From the IMG/VR virus record IMGVR_UViG_3300009184_000042, positions 1-64,000 of that record: a stretch of DNA of 64,000 nt; one strand, 5' to 3'. The notes below the pieces were generated by a model. It made no database searches. It was not told the DNA's origin and saw only the letters and a program-made list of their open reading frames with translations. The position numbers and the translations under genes were made by a program. Source of the DNA: a virus. Every line of letters starts with the position of its first letter. Within the stretch, counting starts at the first letter, position 1. Shown here in pieces: positions 53,289-60,952 of this stretch.

Positions 53289-55591
53289 TGGCTTGTTATT
53301 CAGGTTTAACGGATGGGGTATATAGGTACTATGATTGTTGTGGTAACTTTGTAGTTGGAGTTTCTTTAGGGGAAACTATTTGTTTTGATAGTGCGTATTC
53401 GGCATCAACATTTGGTGTTTATAACACAATGTCCGCTTGTACACCAACTTGTGACGACCAACCATTAGGACTAACATTTACAATTACAGGTACTTGCTCA
53501 TCCCCAACAGGTTCTGTAACATTTTCACCATATGGTGGAATACCACCATATACAATAGATAATATACAACCTGGTGGAATAAGCGCTAAAACATCTTCAA
53601 GCCCAATAACCTTTTCAGGACTAACCGCCGACACCTATGTGTTTAGATTGAATGATTCTGAAGGGTTTGAAAATAACGAATTATATATAAATGTTATAAT
53701 AACAGGTTGTTTTTATACCGATATTATTGACGTAACACCAACCACATGTGGAAATAATAACGGAACACTGACCGTAAGTGCCGACTCTAAAATGTCGCCA
53801 TATACTTTAATATTATCCACATCAGGAGGTTCTATACAATCACAAGTTACCACTTTATTCCCATATACATTCACAAATTTATCCGCAGACACTTATTTTG
53901 TTAAAGTTGTAGATTATGGATTGTCAACCGCAACAACATCTAACGCAATTATTTCATCCTCTTCAAATTTTGATTTTGGTTTTTGGAAAGTAAATACGTC
54001 TACTTGTGTCATTAATCAGGGAAAACTTTCAATCACAGGTCTTACAGGAACACCACCTTACACATATCTTTGGAATGACGGTCAAACGGGTCAAACAATA
54101 ACAGGTTTAACAATTGGAACTTATAGTTGTACAGTAACGGACGGAAATGGATGCGTAGTAACTAAAAGTGATACTATAGGTGAAGCCGACCCACTTGGAG
54201 TTGGTATTGTCACTTCTATAAATCCTTCTTGTTTTTCATCGGACGGTAGTATTACATTTACAATTACAGGAGGTAGTGTTCCTTATTATTATTCCGCCAG
54301 TACATCACAAGTAGGGTATACATTAAGTGATACATTAACCTTATCAGGATTATCAAGTGGAAATTACAATTTAGAAATAACAGATGCAAACTTTTGTAAA
54401 CAAATATTAAGTGCGTTTATTAATGCTGAAAATTCATTTTTCATAGTTGATACAGTGGTGACAAACTCTAATTGTAGCCAACAACTTGGTTCATTAACTG
54501 TTTCATTACAAGGTTCAAATAATTTTTATAGTTATATTTTATCGGGTCAAACAAACGGATTAGTATACACTAACACAACGCAAAGTTTAACCAACACCTT
54601 TTTAGGGTTGACAAATGACACGTATGATTTAATAATATCTGCAACAGGAACAAATTGTGAGTACAGAACAACTGTTACATTATCATCAACCGATAAATTT
54701 GAAATAAATACAACAACAACAGGTTCAACATGTTCACAAAATGATGGTGTTTTACAAGTCCAAGTCGGAACTGGTTATACATCACCTTTGGATTATATAT
54801 TAAGTGATGGACAATCAGTTTTAGATACATCATTATCTTCATATACCTTTAATAATTTAGTGGCTGGTAGTTATACTCTCACAGTTGTTGATGCGGATGG
54901 ATGTCAAATTGATGAACAAGTAACAATATCAACGGGAGGTAGTTTAATTAGTGCAATATCAACAACACAATGTTATGGTGGTCAAAATGGAACCGCGCAA
55001 GTATTAATATACGACGGAGAACCAACATTTAGTTATGATTGGTCAGATAATGTTCCGTCAGGACAAACGGGTTCAACTATATCCGGTTTAACCGCCGGTA
55101 CGTATTCTGTTGAAGTTACAGATAGTAGTGGGTGTTCACAAATTCACAATTTTACAATCACATGTTCAGGAAATAATGTAACAACATACTCTGTTGTTGA
55201 ATTGTGTCAAAATGAATTTGCAACAACAGTTGGGGCTAAACGTGGATTTTTAGAAATGTTAAATGAGGGGTATATTGATGTTACAAGTGGATATACGGGA
55301 TGTAGTTTAAATACCGCAGAATTTATACTTGAAATGAATATTAACGGAAGTGCATTTACTCAAACATTCTATACCGCAACAACATTGAATGATATTCCAC
55401 AAGACACAATTTGGCAATCAACAATAGAAGGAATATTAAGTGGTGTTACTGATATTAGTAGTTATACTATAAGTTTGACGGATAATACAATTCACATTGA
55501 GTCAAATTGTGAGGGTGATACTGACCCACTGGCTGACGCTAATTTCACTTTAGAATTAACAATAGACTACGATGTAACTTGTTATACATAG
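53288..55591 (+). CDS. Fibre protein with SprB-type repeats
   Basis: A 767-residue protein built of about seven Ig-like repeats with a Cys near the start of each, of the SprB type: for example NQGKLSITGLTGTPPYTYLW, ITGLTIGTYSCTVTDGNGC and, later, SGLTAGTYSVEVTDSSGC. The signature is a C-x-G-type start, a PPYTY-W strand and a GLTAGTY..V.D..GC end. SprB is the mobile surface adhesin of gliding Flavobacterium, so a phage fibre may imitate or have acquired host surface modules. The first 45 residues are different and may attach it to the baseplate. The last 120 residues form another domain. It begins at the stop of the upstream gene. Confidence 0.8.
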   Translation: MACYSGLTDGVYRYYDCCGNFVVGVSLGETICFDSAYSASTFGVYNTMSACTPTCDDQPLGLTFTITGTCSSPTGSVTFSPYGGIPPYTIDNIQPGGISAKTSSSPITFSGLTADTYVFRLNDSEGFENNELYINVIITGCFYTDIIDVTPTTCGNNNGTLTVSADSKMSPYTLILSTSGGSIQSQVTTLFPYTFTNLSADTYFVKVVDYGLSTATTSNAIISSSSNFDFGFWKVNTSTCVINQGKLSITGLTGTPPYTYLWNDGQTGQTITGLTIGTYSCTVTDGNGCVVTKSDTIGEADPLGVGIVTSINPSCFSSDGSITFTITGGSVPYYYSASTSQVGYTLSDTLTLSGLSSGNYNLEITDANFCKQILSAFINAENSFFIVDTVVTNSNCSQQLGSLTVSLQGSNNFYSYILSGQTNGLVYTNTTQSLTNTFLGLTNDTYDLIISATGTNCEYRTTVTLSSTDKFEINTTTTGSTCSQNDGVLQVQVGTGYTSPLDYILSDGQSVLDTSLSSYTFNNLVAGSYTLTVVDADGCQIDEQVTISTGGSLISAISTTQCYGGQNGTAQVLIYDGEPTFSYDWSDNVPSGQTGSTISGLTAGTYSVEVTDSSGCSQIHNFTITCSGNNVTTYSVVELCQNEFATTVGAKRGFLEMLNEGYIDVTSGYTGCSLNTAEFILEMNINGSAFTQTFYTATTLNDIPQDTIWQSTIEGILSGVTDISSYTISLTDNTIHIESNCEGDTDPLADANFTLELTIDYDVTCYT

Positions 55592-55801
55592 ATGCCGTAC
55601 TCAGTTGACATAACAGGATTGACAGGAGGAACACCACCCGTTAGTTATTACGTTTGTGATGAAAACGGAAATAATTGTTCATTACTTGGTACAACACTTA
55701 CCGTTTATGTTTTATCTGCATTTTATTCTGCAGCAAATACCTTAATAATAAAAGCGATTAATGGTAATGGTTGTGAAACTTTTTATGAAATAAATTGTTA
55801 A
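55592..55801 (+). CDS. Small SprB-repeat-like protein, paralogue 1 (69 residues)
   Basis: A 69-residue protein starting at the base after the previous stop. It has one Ig-like unit: VDITGLTGGTPPVSYYVCDENGN, C, a middle strand and IIKAINGNGCETFYEINC. The pattern GTPPVSYYVCD...NGC...C is shared with the proteins at 55805 and 60638, so the three are paralogues. Whether it is a separate virion part or a clip for a fibre is unknown. Four cysteines could form two disulfides. Confidence 0.65.
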   Translation: MPYSVDITGLTGGTPPVSYYVCDENGNNCSLLGTTLTVYVLSAFYSAANTLIIKAINGNGCETFYEINC

Positions 55802-55804
55802 TAT

Positions 55805-56092
55805 ATGAATATACAAATAACAGGAGTAACTAGCGGATTAAGTCCTTATGATGTTTTCATTTGTGACCCATCAAATACCTATTGTTTTTATGTGTCAGGA
55901 GTTACTTCAATACCACCAAATGTAGTTATTAATTCAGAATCTTTTTTTCCAAATGAAGATGTTATATATATAAAAATTATTGATGCGAACGGTTGTATCA
56001 TGGAAATAGAAGTGGATTGTGGAAGTTATTTATTACAAGAAACTGGTTTTTATATATTACAGGAAGATGGTTTTAGAATCAAAATAACTTAA
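55805..56092 (+). CDS. Small SprB-repeat-like protein, paralogue 2 (95 residues)
   Basis: A 95-residue protein with the same layout as its neighbour: ITGVTSGLSPYDVFICDPSNTYC, then YIKIIDANGCIMEIEVDCG. It adds a C-terminal tail with a repeated unit, YLLQETGFYILQEDGFRI. The tail may be an oligomerisation or attachment segment. It starts 3 bases after the previous gene and precedes the collagen-like fibre gene. Confidence 0.65.
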   Translation: MNIQITGVTSGLSPYDVFICDPSNTYCFYVSGVTSIPPNVVINSESFFPNEDVIYIKIIDANGCIMEIEVDCGSYLLQETGFYILQEDGFRIKIT

Positions 56093-56096
56093 ATAA

Positions 56097-56104
56097 TATT
56101 TATC
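56097..56104 (+). promoter_or_regulatory. TATTTATC element upstream of the collagen-like fibre gene
   Basis: TATTTATC lies 11 bases before the ATG at 56116, right after the previous stop. Confidence 0.45.
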
Positions 56105-56115
56105 TATAAAAGACT

Positions 56116-56898
56116 ATGCCAGATTTACCAATATCATCCTTACCCTTAGCATCAACAGGTTACTCTAATTCATTATTGGTAATTGTTAATTACAACCCAA
56201 TAACATCGGGTAGAACTGAAGCTGTACGATTTAGTGCTATAACTGCATCAATTGCTGGAACTTCAGGAACAAATGGTACTAATGGGTCGTCAGGAACTAG
56301 AGGAACCAGTGGTACAAATGGAACTAGCGGGTCCTCGGGAACTAACGGCACAAGTGGTACAAATGGAACTAGCGGAACTAACGGTACAAGTGGTACAAAT
56401 GGGACTAGCGGAACTAACGGAACTAGTGGTGTTAATGGTAGTGGTAGAGCATGGGGGTCTTTTTTGTCCACAACGGACCAATATGTTTCAAGCACCACTA
56501 GCGCGTTTTCTATGAGTGCAGACACCAATACTGGTTCTAATGGTGTAACATTATCGGCAAATACAAAATTTGTTGTTGCAAGTGCTGGTGTTTATAATTT
56601 ACAATTTTCTGCTCAATTAGAATCAACAGGTGGTGGTTCAGCACAAACTATGGATATATGGTTGGCTAAAAATGGTAGTAATGTTACTAACTCAAATACG
56701 CAAATTGTAGTAAATTCTAATAATGGTAGAGCTGTGGCCGCTTGGAATTTTGTAATGGACCTTTCGGCCAATGAATTTTTAGAATTAAAATTTAGAGTAG
56801 ATGACACACGATTAGGTTTACAATATGACGCAGGACCTTTTACATCACCCACTAGACCGGCCATTCCATCTTTGATTGTTACAATCACACAAGTTTAA
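56116..56898 (+). CDS. Collagen-like tail fibre protein with C1q/TNF-like head
   Basis: A 260-residue protein with an N-terminal adapter of 47 residues (MPDLPISSLPLASTGYSN start), 21 perfect Gly-x-y triplets (residues 48-110: GTS, GTN, GSS, GTR types) and a C-terminal beta domain of about 150 residues. The tail has features of a C1q/TNF-like trimeric jelly roll: FSMSADTNTGSNGVTLS, then VVASAGVYNLQFSAQLE and a final SLIVTITQV strand. This is a typical trimeric fibre that binds the cell surface. The triplets contain no proline and are rich in Thr, Ser and Asn, so they could be O-glycosylated. The two glycosyltransferase genes follow directly. Confidence 0.85.
   Translation: MPDLPISSLPLASTGYSNSLLVIVNYNPITSGRTEAVRFSAITASIAGTSGTNGTNGSSGTRGTSGTNGTSGSSGTNGTSGTNGTSGTNGTSGTNGTSGTNGTSGVNGSGRAWGSFLSTTDQYVSSTTSAFSMSADTNTGSNGVTLSANTKFVVASAGVYNLQFSAQLESTGGGSAQTMDIWLAKNGSNVTNSNTQIVVNSNNGRAVAAWNFVMDLSANEFLELKFRVDDTRLGLQYDAGPFTSPTRPAIPSLIVTITQV
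56257..56445 (+). repeat. Collagen-like Gly-x-y coding repeat (21 triplets)
   Basis: The 189-base stretch consists of 9-base GGAACTAGC-type and 18-base units coding GTSGTN. The near-perfect DNA repetition (for example GGTACAAATGGAACTAGCGG repeated) makes length change by slippage likely, always in whole triplets when units are multiples of 9 bases. Confidence 0.9.
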
Positions 56899-56899
56899 T

Positions 56900-56907
56900 T
56901 ATTTATT
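56900..56907 (+). promoter_or_regulatory. TATTTATT and TAnnTTTG-like elements before the glycosyltransferase gene
   Basis: TATTTATT at 56900-56907 lies 38 bases before the ATG at 56946. A perfect TAnnTTTG (TATTTTTG) follows at 56924-56931, but no TTTG is seen at the expected distance upstream. The gap of 47 bases may hold a separate promoter for the two glycosyltransferases. Confidence 0.3.
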
Positions 56908-56945
56908 TTTAGTCTTGAGGTATTATTTTTGTTTAAAATGATAAT

Positions 56946-58187
56946 ATGAAAATATTTGTCCAAATTGCGTCTTATAGAGACCCCGAACTTTTACCGACAA
57001 TCAGAGACTGCATTTCAAAGGCAAAAAACCCTGAGAATTTAACCTTTGGTATTTGTTGGCAACGAGATGAAAATGAATCTATGGGAGAATTTGCAAATGA
57101 CGAAAGATTCAAAATATTAGATTATCATTGGTCAAAAAGTAAAGGACTGTGTTGGGCTCGTTCAGAAATTCAAAAATTATGGAACGGAGAAGAATACACA
57201 TTACAATTAGATTCACACCATAGATTCTTACAGAATTGGGATGTTGAGTTAATTGAAATGATGAAAATGACAGGTTCAAAAAAACCAATCATTACCGCAT
57301 ATGCGGGTATGTATGAACCAAAAACTAATAAATTATTAAATGTTGAACCATACAAAATGGTTGCATCTAATTTTACACCGGGAGGAACAATACTTTTTAG
57401 ACCTCACGAAATCCCAAATTGGAAAGAGTTAGATAAACCAATTCCTGCAAGATTTGTTAGCGGTCACTTTTTCTTTACGATTGGAAAACATTGTGAAGAG
57501 TATAAGTACGACCCAAATATTTACTTTGCTGGTGATGAAATCAGTTTATCTATTAGGTCATACACATTAGGTTATGATTTATTTCACCCACATAAAACAG
57601 TTGTTTGGCATGAATACACAAGAGAAGGTAGAACAAAACATTGGACGGATTTTAATGAGGAAAACAAACAAAGTGGGGTAGTTGAAGAACCATGGTGGGA
57701 AATGGATACTAAGTCCAAAATAAGACTTAGACACATGTTACAAGAAGAAGACCATGGTATTGACTTGGGGGAATATGGATTAGGTAATGTAAGAACTCAT
57801 CGTGATTATGAATTGTATGCGGGTATTAATTTTTTAGATAGAAAATTACATCCAAAGACATTGAAAGGTGAAAATCCACCTGTTAATGATAGTTCTGAAT
57901 GGTATAAGTCAGAAAGTTTTATGTTTACATATAATATAATTGTTCCAAGATTAGAGGCTCCTGAAGATGATTATGATTTTTGGGCAATTTCATTTTTGGA
58001 CGATTTAGGAAATGAAATTTATAGACAAGATGCCAATAGTGATGAAATCAAAGAATTATATGAAGTAAAAAGTGATTACGTAAATATAAAAAGAACATTC
58101 TTGGTGGATAGAACAACAAAAAGTTGGTCAATTTGGATACACCATAGACAAAATGGTTGGGTTAAACAAATTACAGGTGAAATATGA
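56946..58187 (+). CDS. GT60-like (Skp1/hydroxyproline GlcNAc-transferase-type) glycosyltransferase
   Basis: A 413-residue glycosyltransferase. The N-terminus FVQIASYRDPELLPTIRDC, the KNPENLTFGICWQRDE segment, SKGLCWARSEIQKLW near 72-86 and the YTLQLDSHHRF motif (about 92-102; DSH replaces DxD as metal/nucleotide site) are hallmarks of the GlcNAc-transferase family (GT60) that modifies hydroxyproline in eukaryotic Skp1 and has bacterial and viral members. GGTILFRPHEI and WHEYTREGRTKHW further support it. The C-terminal 120 residues are an added beta domain. It lies after the collagen-like fibre gene and overlaps the next glycosyltransferase by 4 bases (ATGA). Fibre glycosylation is an inference from that setting. 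Confidence 0.85.
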   Translation: MKIFVQIASYRDPELLPTIRDCISKAKNPENLTFGICWQRDENESMGEFANDERFKILDYHWSKSKGLCWARSEIQKLWNGEEYTLQLDSHHRFLQNWDVELIEMMKMTGSKKPIITAYAGMYEPKTNKLLNVEPYKMVASNFTPGGTILFRPHEIPNWKELDKPIPARFVSGHFFFTIGKHCEEYKYDPNIYFAGDEISLSIRSYTLGYDLFHPHKTVVWHEYTREGRTKHWTDFNEENKQSGVVEEPWWEMDTKSKIRLRHMLQEEDHGIDLGEYGLGNVRTHRDYELYAGINFLDRKLHPKTLKGENPPVNDSSEWYKSESFMFTYNIIVPRLEAPEDDYDFWAISFLDDLGNEIYRQDANSDEIKELYEVKSDYVNIKRTFLVDRTTKSWSIWIHHRQNGWVKQITGEI

Positions 58188-58981
58188 ATATAGGGGTTTT
58201 TTACCAATCAGGTCATAAATTAGTTGCGTGTTATAAAGCAATTGAACGGCTTAGAAAATTTTATCCAAACGTGCCTATTTCTTTATTTGAAGATGGTTCA
58301 GAGTTATTAGAACCTGTGGCTAAAAAATTTAATTGTGACTACACTTGGATTGAACAACAAGGAGTTAATAACCTACATTCAGGTAGAGTTTTTGTGGATA
58401 AAGATGGGTTATATCGGTGGTTGACAAGAATATATGATGCTTGTAAAACAACACTTAAAGATGTTGATTGGGTTATTCATTATGAAGATGATGTTTGGTG
58501 TAAATGTGAAATAACAAGACCACCAAAGTTTGATATATCAGGGGCACATGGACCTTACTACACAAAAGAATTATATGAATATCTAAAAAATAAATTTAAT
58601 GTTAAAGACAATTCAAGACATGTATGGAGTGAATTAGGGTCTTTGGAAAATTACGGAGCTTGCGGCGGTGCAATTTTTAATAGAGAAAAGTTTATAGAAA
58701 TATATAATAGATTAGATGAAGTACCTTGGGACGAAATATATAAATTAGACTCAAGACCTGTGGAATGGTGCGATGCAACTCTTTCATTTTTATTTCAATT
58801 TTTTGGATTTACTTGGGGGCCATGGGATGATTGGTCACAATACGAAGACAAAAATATAGGAAATTGGTGGGATAAAACAGGATGGTCAGTACCTATGGAA
58901 GAACAAAAAAATGTTGCATTTATTCATGCATACAAACATTTTTACAGTTATAAACCTGAAGAAATAAATTTGGAGTTTTAA
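58184..58981 (+). CDS. Second glycosyltransferase (GT-A-like fold)
   Basis: A 265-residue protein that begins like a GT-A enzyme: IGVFYQSGHKLVACYKAIERL, then a strand-helix unit ending in VPISLFEDGSELLEPVAKKF. The sequence WVIHYEDDVWCKCEI near residues 99-113 carries an EDD triplet as metal/nucleotide-binding site, and ACGGAIFNREKF near residue 160 matches the acceptor-side Gly-Gly region. Two Trp-rich segments follow (TWGPWDDWSQYEDKN). It overlaps the GT60-like gene by 4 bases, so both are made together. Donor and acceptor sugars are not known; acting in sequence on one fibre is a plausible guess. Confidence 0.75.
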   Translation: MNIGVFYQSGHKLVACYKAIERLRKFYPNVPISLFEDGSELLEPVAKKFNCDYTWIEQQGVNNLHSGRVFVDKDGLYRWLTRIYDACKTTLKDVDWVIHYEDDVWCKCEITRPPKFDISGAHGPYYTKELYEYLKNKFNVKDNSRHVWSELGSLENYGACGGAIFNREKFIEIYNRLDEVPWDEIYKLDSRPVEWCDATLSFLFQFFGFTWGPWDDWSQYEDKNIGNWWDKTGWSVPMEEQKNVAFIHAYKHFYSYKPEEINLEF

Positions 58982-59002
58982 ATGCAAAAAAAAACTTTGG
59001 GT

Positions 59003-59010
59003 TATTTATA
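59003..59010 (+). promoter_or_regulatory. TATTTATA element upstream of the TP-repeat fibre gene
   Basis: TATTTATA lies 15 bases before the ATG at 59026, after the stop of the second glycosyltransferase. Confidence 0.5.
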
Positions 59011-59025
59011 TAAAAAGAAAATTTA

Positions 59026-60633
59026 ATGGCAAATATACTTTTACAGAGTTGTTGTTACCCCGGTTTACGATATTTTACAAACCAAACTAATTGGACTGCT
59101 GGAACATCGGCCGTCACTTCTGTTTATCTTATTACTTATGATACGTCTGTTGTAAGTGGGTGTTATTCGATTGTATCTGCGTTTACGTCAGGGTTTACTG
59201 CAACAAGTTATGTGCCTAATGGAACATATGGACTACAAACAGGATGTACCGCCTCAAGTTGTGCAACAGGAGAATGTTGTTCTAATAAATATTGTGTTGT
59301 AATAAATAAAGATGAATATTCTGCATATACTGGAACATATGTTGTTGCGGGAGGATATAACGGATTCCCCTTTTTCACAGGTGGAACACAACCGGGGTAT
59401 ATCTATAAAGGAGCTACAAAATGGTGTTTAGGCACAGCACCTGGTACAAATTGTTTCTTCTACGGACAAAACCCAACGACTTCTGTTTGTCCAAACCTTT
59501 TTACCGACTTATTTTATCCTGGTGATTGTGTTCCCCCAACACCAACACCAACTCCTGTATGTGATACTTTTGATTTTTCATATGATGTTGATTGTGATGC
59601 GCCGACACCAACACCAACCCCGACTCCTACACCAACACCAACCCCGACTCCTACACCAACACCCACTCCAAATATATGTAGTGCTTTTACAGTAAACATT
59701 AGTGTTAGTGCATCAACACCAACACCAACACCGACCCCAACCCCAACACCCACTCCTACACCAACAATCAATTTGACTGGTGAAACTGTAACATTTACAA
59801 TAGACGATGGAAACTTTATATGTTTTAGAGTTAAGGAATTAAGAGATTGTAACGAAAACGTTTCTTATTACGTTTCAGGTCCTTTGGAATTATCAGGCAC
59901 ACCAATATCAACAGGACAAACATTCTTAGGGGTTATTAATGACCAATTAAAATGTGCAACATATATACAAGATACAACAGCAAGTCCTAATGCAACAGTT
60001 AAGTTAGTGGTTTCAGCATATACCGCTTGTACGATTTGCCCAACACCTACACCTACACCGACTCCGACACCTACACCGACTCCGACACCTACACCAACAC
60101 CAACCCCAACACCTACTTACGCACCTGGTACTTACTTTGTGTTTACATCTTGTACGACAACATCGATGATTACACAAACAGCAACCCCACCAACTAATTT
60201 AGACCCAGGAGAAGTAATTAGAGATTATTCTGGAAATTGTTATAGTTATGTAGGATACTTTATAAATTATGTTCCACCTTCAGGTTATATTGTGGTAAAT
60301 GAAAATAGATTTACAGCGACTACCACCACAACTTATGTTGATTGTGCCGAGTGTCTACAAGTTGAACCATTAGTTGGTACATTTAACGAATGGATTGGTA
60401 GTGGGGCGTATTCAGTAAATTGTCCTGGATGTCAGTTGACTAATTTTGGAGTACAAACAATATTCTACACCCATCCATCAGTTAATCAAATACAAACAGG
60501 AGTGACAGTATATAGTAATTCATCGTTATTATATCCATTAACGATTGATTATATTAGATACGGAAATAAAATTTATAGTGTCGACAACAGTGGTGTAATC
60601 ACCGAGTTTTGCACAGTAAACGGAGTATGTTAA
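59026..60633 (+). CDS. TP-repeat fibre protein
   Basis: A 535-residue Cys- and Thr-rich protein in which beta domains are linked by Thr-Pro repeats. The N-terminal 165 residues contain [21 protein letters not shown] and other paired cysteines. Four TP stretches follow: residues about 169-176, 193-214, 228-246 and 338-365. The domains between them are Ig-like (for example [18 protein letters not shown]). The C-terminal 170 residues hold more cysteines and end [19 protein letters not shown]. Rigid TP linkers are classic sites for O-glycosylation, and the two glycosyltransferase genes end 44 bases upstream. A host-contact fibre role is inferred from composition and position. Confidence 0.75.
   Translation: MANILLQSCCYPGLRYFTNQTNWTAGTSAVTSVYLITYDTSVVSGCYSIVSAFTSGFTATSYVPNGTYGLQTGCTASSCATGECCSNKYCVVINKDEYSAYTGTYVVAGGYNGFPFFTGGTQPGYIYKGATKWCLGTAPGTNCFFYGQNPTTSVCPNLFTDLFYPGDCVPPTPTPTPVCDTFDFSYDVDCDAPTPTPTPTPTPTPTPTPTPTPTPNICSAFTVNISVSASTPTPTPTPTPTPTPTPTINLTGETVTFTIDDGNFICFRVKELRDCNENVSYYVSGPLELSGTPISTGQTFLGVINDQLKCATYIQDTTASPNATVKLVVSAYTACTICPTPTPTPTPTPTPTPTPTPTPTPTPTYAPGTYFVFTSCTTTSMITQTATPPTNLDPGEVIRDYSGNCYSYVGYFINYVPPSGYIVVNENRFTATTTTTYVDCAECLQVEPLVGTFNEWIGSGAYSVNCPGCQLTNFGVQTIFYTHPSVNQIQTGVTVYSNSSLLYPLTIDYIRYGNKIYSVDNSGVITEFCTVNGVC
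59538..60120 (+). repeat. Four Thr-Pro coding repeat tracts
   Basis: Tracts of six-base units (ACACCA, ACTCCT, ACCCCA, ACACCT) lie near 59538-59556, 59602-59667, 59718-59766 and 60038-60117. The mixed codons keep the protein TPTP. Slippage in six-base steps would change linker length without a frameshift. The complementary VGVGVG frame is only a shadow. Confidence 0.9.
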
Positions 60634-60637
60634 TAAT

Positions 60638-60928
60638 ATGGCAACAATAGTAACACTAAATACAATAACTTCAGGAACAAGTCCATACGATATTTGGGTT
60701 TGTGACGAATGTGGGATATACGGAACTTGTCAATATATTGCAACAATTTCTTCAGTTCCATATTCATTTACATTACCTGTTTCCTTTGAATCGATGGATA
60801 GTTATGTTGTTAAAATAATAGGCAACAATGGTTGCGAGTTCTGTTCTGATAGTTTATGTAACTATAAACAGTTTCAAGACCTAATATGTTTTGAATTTCA
60901 AGATGGAATACCATATAACTTTCAATAA
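60638..60928 (+). CDS. Small SprB-repeat-like protein, paralogue 3 (96 residues)
   Basis: A 96-residue protein sharing the layout of those at 55592 and 55805: TITSGTSPYDIWVCDECGIYGTC, then YVVKIIGNNGCEFCSDSLC. The tail (KQFQDLICFEFQDGIPYNFQ) has a repeated FQ-D unit, like the LLQE tail of the second paralogue. It follows the TP-repeat fibre gene by 4 bases. The presence of one paralogue after each fibre gene suggests a fibre-linked role such as a cap or chaperone, but this is only positional. Confidence 0.6.
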   Translation: MATIVTLNTITSGTSPYDIWVCDECGIYGTCQYIATISSVPYSFTLPVSFESMDSYVVKIIGNNGCEFCSDSLCNYKQFQDLICFEFQDGIPYNFQ

Positions 60929-60952
60929 ACTTTGATATATATAAAATAAAAA

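Noticed and set aside
56190-56528. Minus-strand VPLVPLVP reading frame
   Set aside because: It is the complement of the Gly-x-y collagen-like repeat of the fibre gene.
59514-59771. Minus-strand VGVGVG reading frame
   Set aside because: It is the complement of the TP-coding repeats and has no independent coding signal or start context.
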